Shown piece by piece: positions 26,560 through 35,659 of a stretch of 59,148 nt of DNA. Numbering within the stretch: the stretch's first letter is position 1; each line of letters opens with the position of its first letter. The notes beneath the pieces were generated by a model that was not told the DNA's origin, ran no database searches, and was given only the letters and a program-made list of their open reading frames with translations. The position numbers were made by a program, and so were the translations under genes. Origin of the DNA: SIG78 sp045635745 (GTDB taxonomy: Bacteria; Verrucomicrobiota; Lentisphaeria; Victivallales; Victivallaceae). The DNA lies in assembly GCA_045635745.1 (NCBI GenBank), contig JAZTWG010000024.1:1-59148 (forward strand), given 5' to 3'.

Positions 26560-27780
26560 ATGGATAAATTGGCAATCAATGGCGGTACTATGGCATTTGA
26601 CCGTACTGTGCACACTGTCCCGGGATGGCCGCCGGTATATGCCGGAACAGAAGAGCTGCTGTTGGAAATCTACCGCAGCCGGGCGTGGTCGTTCAATGGG
26701 AAATATGAGCGTGAATTCGATAAGCTTTTTGCAGAATATCACGATGCAGCTCATTGTGTATTTATGGTCAACGGCACCGTGACCCTGCAGGCGGCATTGG
26801 AAGCAGTCGGCGTGGGCCCCGGCGATGAAGTGATCGTGCCGGCACATACCTGGATAGCTACGGGGCTGGCGCCGGTCTATGTGGGGGCAACGCCGGTAAT
26901 AGTGGATATTCAGCCGGATACGCTCTGCATGGATCCGAAAGCCTTTGAAGCCGCGATAACCCCCCGCACCAAGGCGGTGATCCCGGTGCACCTTTATGGA
27001 TCTATGGCTGATATGGATGAAATTTGTGCCATTGCTGCCAGACACAATATTGCGGTTATCGAAGATTGTGCTCACGCACATGGTGCAAAATGGGATGGCA
27101 AAGGTTCCGGCAGTATCGGCGATATCGGGAGTTTCAGTTTTCAGCAAAGCAAGCTGATGACTTCCGGTGAAGGCGGATGCTGTTTGACCAATAATGAAGT
27201 GCTGGCAGACAAACTGAATCGGATCAAACATATCGGTTATCCCCGGGATGTCAAACAAGGCTGCAAGGCAGAACCGCCTGAAACGGGGCTGCTTTGCTTC
27301 AACTACCGAGCCACCGAATTTCAGGCGGCGATCCTGCTGGGGCAGCTGGAACACCTTCAGGCCGATACCGCTTACCGCGAAGCCAACGCCGAATATCTGC
27401 GTAAAAGGATCGATGCGCTGCCGGGGATCCGTATGCAAGCGAGAGGGCGCAAGGCAACCAGCCAGAGTTTCTACATGTTGGCATTTGCGTTGAATTTGGA
27501 TGAACTGCACACCGGAATCGACCGGAACCAGATTGTGGAAGCACTCAAAGCCGAAGGCGTAAAACCCGGAGTCGGCTGGAGTGGCGGCGTCCCCGTATTC
27601 AAACAGGATCTATGGAATGTACCCGCTGATAAAATCCGCATTGCCAGTGCCGATGTGGCATGGAAACATTGCTCCAGTCAGGAACTGGTATATCCGCTGC
27701 ACTGGCTGTTGGCAGATCGTGCAGCAGTAAGTGCATTTGCCGATGCCTTTGAAAAAGTCATGCCGGTCTATGCCGGATAA
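26560..27780 (+). CDS. DegT/DnrJ/EryC1/StrS-type aminotransferase
   Basis: A 406-residue PLP-dependent fold-type I enzyme. MVNGTVTLQAALEAVG and VPAHTWIATGLAP are the cofactor-binding segments, VIEDCAHAHGA holds the ring-stacking aspartate region, and the Schiff-base lysine lies in FSFQQSKLMTSGEGG; FNYRATEFQAAILLGQL follows. Family members transaminate keto-sugars or, in some cases, oxidise or dehydrate them. Here the gene lies in a catabolic operon next to an amidohydrolase and an oxidoreductase rather than in a sugar-nucleotide cluster, so an unusual role (for example aminocyclitol or amino-sugar turnover) should be considered. That is inference. Confidence 0.88.
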   Translation: MDKLAINGGTMAFDRTVHTVPGWPPVYAGTEELLLEIYRSRAWSFNGKYEREFDKLFAEYHDAAHCVFMVNGTVTLQAALEAVGVGPGDEVIVPAHTWIATGLAPVYVGATPVIVDIQPDTLCMDPKAFEAAITPRTKAVIPVHLYGSMADMDEICAIAARHNIAVIEDCAHAHGAKWDGKGSGSIGDIGSFSFQQSKLMTSGEGGCCLTNNEVLADKLNRIKHIGYPRDVKQGCKAEPPETGLLCFNYRATEFQAAILLGQLEHLQADTAYREANAEYLRKRIDALPGIRMQARGRKATSQSFYMLAFALNLDELHTGIDRNQIVEALKAEGVKPGVGWSGGVPVFKQDLWNVPADKIRIASADVAWKHCSSQELVYPLHWLLADRAAVSAFADAFEKVMPVYAG

Positions 27781-27838
27781 TGGAAGAATAAACAGTTTGA
27801 ACAACTATAAAAAATAAAAGCTGAAAGGAAAAATTTTT

Positions 27839-28615
27839 ATGAAAAAGCGTTTTACCTTGATCGAGCTGTTGGGATTCACTTCACATCTCTTCTGTAATTG
27901 GATGAGTGCACTCCTGAAAAGAAACAGAGTTACGAATGTTGGGCATTCACCTGCCTTCCGGCAGGTGAAGCTGTACAGCTTCACCTTGATAGAGCTTCTC
28001 GTGGTAATTGCCATCATCGCGATTCTGGCGGCAATGCTCCTGCCGGCACTTTCTTCAGCCCGGGCTTCGGCAAAAGCCTCCACCTGTCTGGCAAATCTCA
28101 AGCAGGCCGGTGTTGCATTTCTGATGTATTGCGATGACAATGACGGCATTACTCCGATCGGATATACAGACAGTGCCAATAACAGTCAGAAATGGGTTTA
28201 CAAGCTGCCGCTTTACACCGAACAGGAGTCGATGTGGGATCTCTCAAAGCCCAGCCCCCGGCAGCCGGTCGGAGTGTGGAGTTGTCCGGATGGCCCTATT
28301 ACATCGGATCGCGGAAATCATTATGCTTACAATCAGAGCTTGAGCAATATAACTCTGGGCAAACGTGCCGAAGATGTTTGCGATAAAGCTTCGGGCGGCA
28401 GCGTTGATAATTTGCTGATCATTTCCGAATGTAACAATAATACTGTGCTTTTTTACTACAAAAACAGTCCTACAAGCAACAAAGTGCATTATCGGCACTA
28501 TGCGGAAAAGGGCTTGAATATCCTTTTTGGCGACGGACATGCCGCAGCACGGCTTAAGCAGTGGAAAGATGCCGCATATTCTATGAAAGAGATGGTCGGT
28601 CTTAATGCTGAATAA
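27839..28615 (+). CDS. prepilin-like protein with duplicated FTLIELL leader
   Basis: A 258-residue type II secretion/type IV pilin-like protein with two processing motifs: FTLIELL at residues 5-11 and again at 48-54, the second followed by VVIAIIAILAAMLLPAL. The 43 residues between them end in SPAFRQVKLYS and are encoded by DNA with two overlapping palindromes. Prepilin peptidase would be expected to cut before the second F, leaving a 47-residue leader. The C terminus has LNILFGDGHA, like the DG motif of such proteins in Lentisphaerae and Planctomycetes. It lies between a DegT-type gene and a giant secreted glycosidase-like gene, so it may help in secretion or surface display. Compare the gene at 53592. 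Confidence 0.88.
   Translation: MKKRFTLIELLGFTSHLFCNWMSALLKRNRVTNVGHSPAFRQVKLYSFTLIELLVVIAIIAILAAMLLPALSSARASAKASTCLANLKQAGVAFLMYCDDNDGITPIGYTDSANNSQKWVYKLPLYTEQESMWDLSKPSPRQPVGVWSCPDGPITSDRGNHYAYNQSLSNITLGKRAEDVCDKASGGSVDNLLIISECNNNTVLFYYKNSPTSNKVHYRHYAEKGLNILFGDGHAAARLKQWKDAAYSMKEMVGLNAE
27948..27985. repeat. overlapping palindromes inside prepilin leader cassette
   Basis: First arm pair: CACCTGCC (27948-27955) with GGCAGGTG (27960-27967), loop TTCC. Second: a perfect 22-bp palindrome at 27964-27985, half-site GGTGAAGCTGT. The two share GGTG, so only one stem can form fully at a time. The same 38 bp occur at 53443-53480 on the other strand with two base differences, both in the loop. Confidence 0.9.
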
Positions 28616-28664
28616 TAAAGAAGTTTGAATATATTATATCTTAAAAATAAAGGATTTGCTTTGT

Positions 28665-31600
28665 ATGAAGAATTTTCTTCTGTGGGGTGTTATTGCCGCG
28701 ACTTCGACGGCAATAGCAGGAAACAGTTTGCTGCTGGATATGGAATCAGTGGCGTCGATAACCAGCAAAAATGCCAAATTTCATGGTGGGGCATTCGCAG
28801 ACGGTGCCCCTATCGGTAATTCGGTGACCAACGGCAACCGCGGATTTGTCGGCGGTGGAGCCAAAGAGGGTATTGAACTGCCGATTTCAGCACTGCCTTT
28901 AAAAGAAGGCAGTATTTCGCTTTACTTCAAGATCAATAAACAGGCCGCACCCGGCAAAGCGTTTACTCTGGTCAATGCAGTAGGTACCCCGCCTTATCAC
29001 AATAACTTCGGCATCAGTGTAACGCCCGGCGGCAGCAAGATGAGTACGATCCAGTTTACCCTGATCGGACCCAAAGTAAAAGGCAGTGCCCGCTCTGTTT
29101 CGGCGCAGGTTTTTCTCGACAGCGAAGTCTTTTATCACTTGGCTGTAAACTGGAAAAATATCAACTCCGGCAAAGCTGACGGTGTTGCCGAAATTTATCT
29201 TAACGGCAAACTTATTGCAGCCAAGCGTAATACAGTGATAAATCTGCCCGATCCCGGCAAAAAACTTTTCATCGGCAGTTGCGATATTGAGCACGCTCAA
29301 AATAAATGCGGCAAAGGGGCTTTTGTACTTGATGAAGTAAATATTTTTGATAAAGTAAGCACCCGGGCTGCTATCAAAGCCAGTGCCGGACTGCTGCCTT
29401 TAAACGACATGGCTGACGGCAGAATCCTGCCCGGTATGCCCGTTAAAGGCGGCGGCAAAAATCAGTTTACAGCATACACTATTGACAATTTCCCAGTTCA
29501 GCATGGAGCGATTTTCTGCCGTTTCCGGCTTGATGAGATCATCCCCAAAAAGAGCATAATACTTTTTGACAATACCGCAACGCCTTCGTGGAACAACCGT
29601 TTTGCGTTAATGCTCAAGATGTTTGATAATAATGTCGTGGAGTTTTATTTTTCGATCAATGGTGCACGCACCAAAGTATATTCCAGTAAAACTGCCAGAA
29701 AAACTATGCCGCTTGACCCGACATCCAGTCATACCGTAATGGTGTTGTGGAAAAATATCAACAACGACAGCAGCAACGGCAGCATGGATATCTATGTTGA
29801 TGGAGTGAATGTTGCTGCAACCAAAAACTTTTTGACCCGTTTTGATAAAACTTCTGATGTATTGCGTGTGGGCGGCGGCGTGCCCCCCTCGGGTGTATTT
29901 GCCCGTAAAGACCTGCTTACCATTGAAGAATTCCGCATTTGGCGCGGCAATGTACCTGCTGATGTTATGGGCGACCTTTTTAATCAGAAATCTGTCGCTG
30001 ATGTTGCAGCCGATGCCGCCATCAATCTGCCGATTTGGGACAAGCCATTCAAGAACGACGGAAAAATCGATCGCAATTTCTGGCTCCGGGCCGCTGACTT
30101 CGGCAATTTCCACAGTTTGCGTTACAAGGGCGTAACCGAAAATATTACGCAGGTAAAAGCCGCCACTGACGATAATAACCTTTATCTGGCTTGGAAGGCC
30201 AAACATTCCGAACCCCGTCCTACTGGGAAAAGACACGATTTGCGTGATATGGCTCTCTGGCGACAGGATTCGCTGGAATTTCATTTTGATACCCCCAAAG
30301 GCCAAGCGGCAATATTGGTTTCGGCATATAACGAGATTTATGACAGTCTGGCAAGGCGGGAGTCGTGGACTTCGGCAATCAAAAGTGCCACAGCACTCAA
30401 CAGCAAAGATCGTATCTGGACTGGTACCGCGGTAATTCCCCTGGCAGAAATAACTGCGGATAAAAAACAGATAAAAGGTGCAGTTTGCCGCAATGTATCT
30501 GGTATGCAAACAGCATCGAGTTCCTGGAAACGCGCCTTTGGGGCCCGTGGCGTCTGGAATCTTGCCAGTCCGCTGGTAGTCAGCAATATTGCCATGCCAG
30601 ATATGATCAGTGCCGGCTCCAACGATATACTTTTTACAATGTCAGCCGATGGTATAAAAAAGAATTTTGTCCGCATCGACTTGAGTGTAATTTCCCAAGG
30701 CAAGCGTTACAACGCCTGTACCCGGCGGGAAGTTGAGCGAGATGTTTTTGAAGTTCCTTTATCTTTCGATGTACCAACAGAAGGCAATGCCAATTATTCG
30801 CTGACAGTTAAAAATGATAAAAACGAAATCATCTGGAGCAATTCAGGAGTTTTCGATGTCAAACCCAAACTTTCGCTTACACTCAAAAACAAATTTTATG
30901 ACAACAAACTGTTGGTCAATGTCAACGGTCAGAACATCAACCCGCAGCCGGTCAAGGGTGAAGCCCGCATTCTCAAAAATGGTGTGGCGGTCAGCGATGT
31001 AACAACTTTTACCCTTAAAAATGGCATGGCTGATATTGCGGTGGATACCTCAAAAATGAATCAGCACGCTGAATACATTGTTGAAGTGACCGTTACTGAC
31101 GAAAAAAACAAGAAAAGTACCCGTATAGAAAATTTTGAATTTTCCCCCAAACCCTCCGGTTATCCGCTGAATGCCGGCAAAAAGCCCTATTTCGGCCAAT
31201 TCTGGACATCTCCGGTATATAAGGATGGTGTAGTTTCGTGCTGGAACCGGGTCTATTCGTGGAAAAATACCATTTTCCCGGCAAGTATAACATCCGGCAA
31301 AGTGGAAATGCTTGCCGAAACACCTTATTTTGAATACCGCGTAAATGGCAAACTCAAGCGTTTGAGTTCGGCCAAAGTAACCCCGAAAGGCGGTGATAAA
31401 GAACAGGTCTGTTTCCAGGTCAATGCCAAAGATGAATTCCTGCAAGTAGATGCTCAAGTGCGCGTGGAATACGATGGCTTTATCGGTTATGAGCTGAATG
31501 CCAAGCCGCTTAATAATGCCAATATCGACAAACTCGCCATGGTTTTTCCGATGAAAAAAGAGTCCGCGCAAATCAAATTGCAGGGCTTGGAAACCACTTA

Positions 31601-33209
31601 TTCGCCCCAGCGTAATCTGGTGAAAAATTATCCGGCTGAAGGCAAAAAGTTTGCGTTTGCCAGCAAAGCCGGTCTGGGATGCTTTGAACGCGGTCTGTTT
31701 TACTGCAACGAATCCGACGAAGGTTGGCTGCCTTATGACCGCAAAAATGTGGAAGAAATCATTCCCGCCGGCGATAAAGTGCTGTGGAAGTGGAATATTG
31801 TTGATGGTGCAAAATTTGCTGCACTGCCCACCCAGCGGATGGGATTTCAGGTTACTCCTTACAAGCCGCTGGTCAAAGATCAGCTGCAGAACAAGCGGTT
31901 CTATATAGTCTATCCCGGCGGTATTTTGCGCCCCGGCGATGTACCGTACAAACTCGAAACTCTGCCCAAAATCAAAGCTTTGGGTGTCACTCATATGGTG
32001 ATGGGGCTGAACTGGGCAAAGTATTGCGGCGGATATGAACCCGATGACCGTGAACGCTTCCGGAAATTTGTTCAGGAAGCTCATAAACTGGGCATGAAAG
32101 TACTGGTTTACCGGGCAAGTATCACCAATCCGTACGAACCGAGCTTCCTTTATTACAACGACCTGTGGCTCATACGTCCGACTGGCGGCTTTTTCGGCAA
32201 TCCGGTAAACAATAAGTATAAATTAAGCAGCTTCGGACGCTGTACCAATGCACCGGGATATATCGACTGGTATGTAGGCATGGCTGCCCAACTGATCAAA
32301 GATTACGATGTGGATGGTTTTTACTATGACTTCGGAGTAGGCGGCTGCAACAATGTTTTGCATGGCTGCGGCTATGTGGGCAGAAATACTACCAGTGCTG
32401 TCGGCGAAGCTACCGGCACTATCGGGGTAAACATCAGCGAAGTTACCGAAGAAGACCGGGGGCGTCGCCTGACCACTCCGGTGTTGAGACAGCGTGAGCT
32501 CTGGAAACGCATGTATAATATGGTTAAAGAACTCAAGGGCGAAGATGGCGTGATCGATGCCCATACCAGTGCTCCCGACCGCGTATTCTCTTATCCCTTT
32601 GTGGACAGCATGTATCACAGCGAAAGTGCTGCGACCCATGCGGATCTGGAAATCGACCCGGATATGTACCGCTGCTATTTGACCAAACAATTTCTCGGCA
32701 CCCGCGGTGAACTTATCATGTACATTCGCAGAGCCAAAGGCGACAATGATCCGGCGAAAAAATGCCGTGCTACTTTGGCGTTGACTCTGCTGCACCGTGA
32801 AATTTACCGTCCGGCAACCGGTAAGTATGAGTTTCCCGCTCGGGATGCAAAAACCATAATTGCAGTAAAAATCTGGGAGATACTGCAGCGCAACAAGGTT
32901 GACGAAGCCCAGTGGCTGCCGTACTGGGAAAATAAGGATTATATAACTATCGAAAACGGCACCAGGGATACTCTGACCAGTTTGTGGCGGCACGATGACC
33001 GGCTGCTGGTGGTGGTTTCCAACCTTTCCAAAGAGCCCAAAGAACTTGTGGTTACTTTGAAAGGTAAATGCGCCGGCTTCAAAAATGCTTTTGATGCAGA
33101 GCTGTATAAAACTAAAAAGAACAAGTTCAGCCGTTTGCCGCTGGTGAAAAACAAGATCAAAGTCAAGCTCAATGCCAAAGACTACAAGCTTATAGAAATC
33201 ACTAAATGA
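28665..33209 (+). CDS. giant secreted LamG/CBM9 protein with glycosidase-like barrel
   Basis: A 1514-residue protein. A signal peptide (1-18, MKNFLLWGVIAATSTAIA) is followed by two LamG/concanavalin-like domains (about 20-225 and 230-435; EIYLNGKLIAAK and DIYVDGVNVAATK mark their ends), a CBM9/DOMON-like domain (about 440-640; DGKIDRNFW, DNNLYLAWKAK), beta-sandwich linkers and a TIM-barrel-like region (about 1070-1420) with LGVTHMVMGLNW and VDGFYYDFGVGG. The last suggests a catalytic aspartate as in several retaining glycosidase clans, but I cannot assign a GH family. ATG 28665 follows an AAAGG. Fourth gene of the AraC-linked operon; probably acts on a polysaccharide or glycoprotein glycan outside the cytoplasm. 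Confidence 0.75.
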   Translation: MKNFLLWGVIAATSTAIAGNSLLLDMESVASITSKNAKFHGGAFADGAPIGNSVTNGNRGFVGGGAKEGIELPISALPLKEGSISLYFKINKQAAPGKAFTLVNAVGTPPYHNNFGISVTPGGSKMSTIQFTLIGPKVKGSARSVSAQVFLDSEVFYHLAVNWKNINSGKADGVAEIYLNGKLIAAKRNTVINLPDPGKKLFIGSCDIEHAQNKCGKGAFVLDEVNIFDKVSTRAAIKASAGLLPLNDMADGRILPGMPVKGGGKNQFTAYTIDNFPVQHGAIFCRFRLDEIIPKKSIILFDNTATPSWNNRFALMLKMFDNNVVEFYFSINGARTKVYSSKTARKTMPLDPTSSHTVMVLWKNINNDSSNGSMDIYVDGVNVAATKNFLTRFDKTSDVLRVGGGVPPSGVFARKDLLTIEEFRIWRGNVPADVMGDLFNQKSVADVAADAAINLPIWDKPFKNDGKIDRNFWLRAADFGNFHSLRYKGVTENITQVKAATDDNNLYLAWKAKHSEPRPTGKRHDLRDMALWRQDSLEFHFDTPKGQAAILVSAYNEIYDSLARRESWTSAIKSATALNSKDRIWTGTAVIPLAEITADKKQIKGAVCRNVSGMQTASSSWKRAFGARGVWNLASPLVVSNIAMPDMISAGSNDILFTMSADGIKKNFVRIDLSVISQGKRYNACTRREVERDVFEVPLSFDVPTEGNANYSLTVKNDKNEIIWSNSGVFDVKPKLSLTLKNKFYDNKLLVNVNGQNINPQPVKGEARILKNGVAVSDVTTFTLKNGMADIAVDTSKMNQHAEYIVEVTVTDEKNKKSTRIENFEFSPKPSGYPLNAGKKPYFGQFWTSPVYKDGVVSCWNRVYSWKNTIFPASITSGKVEMLAETPYFEYRVNGKLKRLSSAKVTPKGGDKEQVCFQVNAKDEFLQVDAQVRVEYDGFIGYELNAKPLNNANIDKLAMVFPMKKESAQIKLQGLETTYSPQRNLVKNYPAEGKKFAFASKAGLGCFERGLFYCNESDEGWLPYDRKNVEEIIPAGDKVLWKWNIVDGAKFAALPTQRMGFQVTPYKPLVKDQLQNKRFYIVYPGGILRPGDVPYKLETLPKIKALGVTHMVMGLNWAKYCGGYEPDDRERFRKFVQEAHKLGMKVLVYRASITNPYEPSFLYYNDLWLIRPTGGFFGNPVNNKYKLSSFGRCTNAPGYIDWYVGMAAQLIKDYDVDGFYYDFGVGGCNNVLHGCGYVGRNTTSAVGEATGTIGVNISEVTEEDRGRRLTTPVLRQRELWKRMYNMVKELKGEDGVIDAHTSAPDRVFSYPFVDSMYHSESAATHADLEIDPDMYRCYLTKQFLGTRGELIMYIRRAKGDNDPAKKCRATLALTLLHREIYRPATGKYEFPARDAKTIIAVKIWEILQRNKVDEAQWLPYWENKDYITIENGTRDTLTSLWRHDDRLLVVVSNLSKEPKELVVTLKGKCAGFKNAFDAELYKTKKNKFSRLPLVKNKIKVKLNAKDYKLIEITK

Positions 33210-33217
33210 GGTGTTAA

Positions 33218-34870
33218 ATGTTGAAAAACAAATTTGCCGCATACGTAATGAGTGCGGCAATGATTGCCAGCAGCTGTATCGCATCCGAATCAACGGATCT
33301 GCCTCAGGCTGAATCCAACCGTGTAAAAATCGGGTGGGCCAAACGCTCCATTGATCCCGGCAAAGTTGTGCCTATCACGGGGCAGCTGCATTTGCGTATT
33401 TCCCACGGCACTCATACGCCAGTGCTGGCAAGTGCCTTGGCAATGGAAAATAACGGTGATGCCGTTATCTTTGTATCCGTAGATATGGTCTCATTGCGAC
33501 CATTGACAATCAATACGGTCAGAAATATTCTGAAATCCGAAGTTCCGGAAATCCCGGCAGAAAAAATCATTGCCAGTGCCACGCACACTCATGCCGGTCC
33601 CGGCCATACTGATGTATCGCAGGAGAGCTTCCCGAATCAGCTCAAATTCATGCCGGGCAAAGACGTAAACAAATTCATTGCCCGGCAGATCGCCGATGCG
33701 GTAAAAGAGGCGTGGGCAAAACGTGCTCCCGGCAGCATTGCCTACGGTTACGGTCTGGCAGTTACCGGGCACAGCCGCCGGGTGGCTTATCTGGATGATA
33801 TCGGCAAACGGCTGGCAAAAACTCCAGGGGCTGCTATAAATGGTCATGTAAAAAAATATGGCAGAACTGATGATGATATGTTTGCCGGTTACGAAGCGGG
33901 TTTTGATGCGTTTATCAACATTGTTTACACATTTGATGAAAAAGGCAAACTCAACGGTGCTGTTGTAAATGTGCCATGTCCGGCACAAACCAGCGAAAAT
34001 GCCTGGACATTGTATGCGAGTTTCTGGCACAATGTCCGGGAAAAACTTGAAGCTCAATATGGAGAGATCGGTTTGATCTGTCAATCCGCCGGAGCTGGTG
34101 ATCTTGCTCCTCGTCAGCAGCATTATAAAAAAGCCGAACTGCGCCGCTATCGTCTCAAATACCCCAAAGAGATGGCGGCATATATGGCAAAACCTTTTGC
34201 TTACCCCCCTACTTGGATACCCAATGAGGAAATCGCCCGCAAACAGTATGAAAGCGATCTGGTGGAACTTATGCGGGCCGAAGATATCTCCCGCCGAATA
34301 GTCGGAGCATTCAATGAAGTTTTGAGCTGGGCAAAAGAGGAAAAATTTGCCGATCCACTGATCCGGCACGAAGTTAAAACACTGCAGCTTTCGCGGATGA
34401 TGTTTCCCGAAGAGTTGGTACGGGAAGAAGAGGCAAATCATAAACTTTTTATGCAGGAAAAGTTTATAACTTCCGGCGAACCTTATGCCATGATGCGGCA
34501 CAACTCAATGCTGGCAAGCAAACGCTCCCGCTGCGGCGGCATTGTCAAGCGTTTTGCCATACAGAATAAACAACCCAAGCTGCCCATGGAGCTCCATGTT
34601 GTAAAAATCGGCAACATAGCATTTGCCACCAATCCATTTGAGCTTTTTATGGATTACATGCACCGCATACAGGGTAGAAGCCCCTTTGAACAGACTTTTG
34701 TCGTTCAGTTGACCGGCGACCCCAACATCAGCGGCAGTTATCTTGCCACCGAACGTGCAGTAGCCAACAAAGGTTACAGTGCCTCGCCATACAGTATGCA
34801 AGTCTCACCCCGTGGAGGTCAGGAACTGGTGGATGAAACGGTAAAAATCTTGAAAGATCTGGCCAAATAA
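33218..34870 (+). CDS. neutral/alkaline ceramidase-like hydrolase
   Basis: A 550-residue secreted protein of the neutral/alkaline non-lysosomal ceramidase N-terminal family. After a signal-like N terminus (MSAAMIASSCIASES, possibly a lipoprotein cleavage at the cysteine) come VKIGWAKRSIDPGKV, FVSVDMVSL and the zinc-site-like ATHTHAGPGHTD; NVPCPAQTSENAW, SAGAGDLAPRQQH and IAFATNPFELFMDY follow. True ceramidases are longer; many bacterial members of this N-terminal family occur in glycan loci and have unknown substrates. GAGGTGTTAA gives the ribosome site and the gap to the giant gene is 8 nt. A truncated copy of its 5' end lies just downstream (34965-35132). Confidence 0.82.
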   Translation: MLKNKFAAYVMSAAMIASSCIASESTDLPQAESNRVKIGWAKRSIDPGKVVPITGQLHLRISHGTHTPVLASALAMENNGDAVIFVSVDMVSLRPLTINTVRNILKSEVPEIPAEKIIASATHTHAGPGHTDVSQESFPNQLKFMPGKDVNKFIARQIADAVKEAWAKRAPGSIAYGYGLAVTGHSRRVAYLDDIGKRLAKTPGAAINGHVKKYGRTDDDMFAGYEAGFDAFINIVYTFDEKGKLNGAVVNVPCPAQTSENAWTLYASFWHNVREKLEAQYGEIGLICQSAGAGDLAPRQQHYKKAELRRYRLKYPKEMAAYMAKPFAYPPTWIPNEEIARKQYESDLVELMRAEDISRRIVGAFNEVLSWAKEEKFADPLIRHEVKTLQLSRMMFPEELVREEEANHKLFMQEKFITSGEPYAMMRHNSMLASKRSRCGGIVKRFAIQNKQPKLPMELHVVKIGNIAFATNPFELFMDYMHRIQGRSPFEQTFVVQLTGDPNISGSYLATERAVANKGYSASPYSMQVSPRGGQELVDETVKILKDLAK

Positions 34871-34910
34871 TACATTTAAAGTTTTTTGATCTGTAAAACA
34901 GCATATACAG

Positions 34911-34940
34911 CATCCCCATGCGGTCAGTCGTGTGGGGATG
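34911..34940. terminator. hairpin after the ceramidase-like gene
   Basis: CATCCCCATGCG (34911-34922) pairs with CGTGTGGGGATG (34929-34940) through a 6-nt loop, allowing G-T pairs. No T run follows, so it may be a weak or factor-assisted terminator, or a processing structure at the operon end. Confidence 0.55.
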
Positions 34941-34964
34941 TCATTATTCCTGAATCAAAATATA

Positions 34965-35132
34965 AGGTTGAAAAAATATATAATTATAAAAGATTTTTTG
35001 CCGCATTAGCTCTGGCTGCAATAACTTGCGGATGTATTGCCCCCGGAACAGCGAAAACATCTCAATTTGCCCCCAACTGCATAAAAATCGGGAGGGCAAA
35101 ACGCGCCATTGATCCCGGCAAAGTTGCTCCCG
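34965..35132 (+). pseudogene. truncated 5' copy of the ceramidase-like gene
   Basis: This stretch encodes a signal-like RFFAALALAAITCGCIA followed by CIKIGRAKRAIDPGKVAP, which matches the first 50 or so residues of the gene at 33218 (VKIGWAKRSIDPGKVVP). Homology stops at GKVAP and the frame runs on into antisense toxin sequence to a stop at 35200. There is no good ATG. A paralogue was evidently cut here. Confidence 0.75.
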
Positions 35133-35241
35133 AGCTTAAAAGTCTGATTACATCATCAAGCAAAGAGATATCTGCTCCTTGCTTCATCAAAAGTTTATAA
35201 TCCTTTTTGAATCGGCTGGTCAAAATGACAGCGTAATTCAT
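35062..35241 (-). pseudogene. truncated YafQ-like toxin gene
   Basis: The 59-residue minus-strand frame begins MNYAVILTSRFKKDYKLLMK and continues with GADISLLDDVIRLLSSGATLP, which is the N-terminal half of RelE-superfamily YafQ toxins. Full-length members have about 90 residues with catalytic histidines in the missing C-terminal half; here the frame turns into antisense of the ceramidase fragment and stops. The ATG overlaps the stop of the antitoxin frame (ATGA), the standard order for such a pair. Non-functional as read. Confidence 0.7.
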
Positions 35242-35447
35242 TTTTTAAGCTCCGCAAGGGCATCTTCAACACTTGCATAGGTTTTAGCGTTGGGATCGCT
35301 CGTATCTTGCCCGGACACTGCAACTGGCGAACCTTGCCCCGGATATAGTAAAGTTGATATGGGAAAACCGTCATCCGTCAACTCTGACCTTGGATAAACT
35401 TCGCAAGGGCATTCCGGAGAGTTGGAAAGAGCAGCGGAGATTGTTCT
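35238..35447 (-). pseudogene. antitoxin (RelB/DinJ-like) C-terminal remnant
   Basis: Only the last 23 residues are recognisable: DPNAKTYASVEDALAELKK matches the C-terminal tail of RelB/DinJ antitoxins. The codons before it lack a DinJ ribbon-helix-helix domain and run to a stop without a start, so the gene is degraded or frameshifted. Its stop overlaps the toxin start at 35238-35241. No other gene is seen between 35448 and 35659. Confidence 0.55.
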
Positions 35448-35659
35448 TCATGTAGTAAGGATATAAGCAATTATGTCCAAAAACATGTGCAATTTTCGAA
35501 TATTATCCCAAGCTCCTGCCGTCGAAAAGATAATTTCTGGGTATAAAAATTTTTGATGTTAATTGATATTGAATAACAAAAAGGAATTTTTTACAATCCC
35601 CAATACAATTATTTGCAATTTGAAATATTAAACTGCCAAAGAAAGCGAAAATTGCAATA

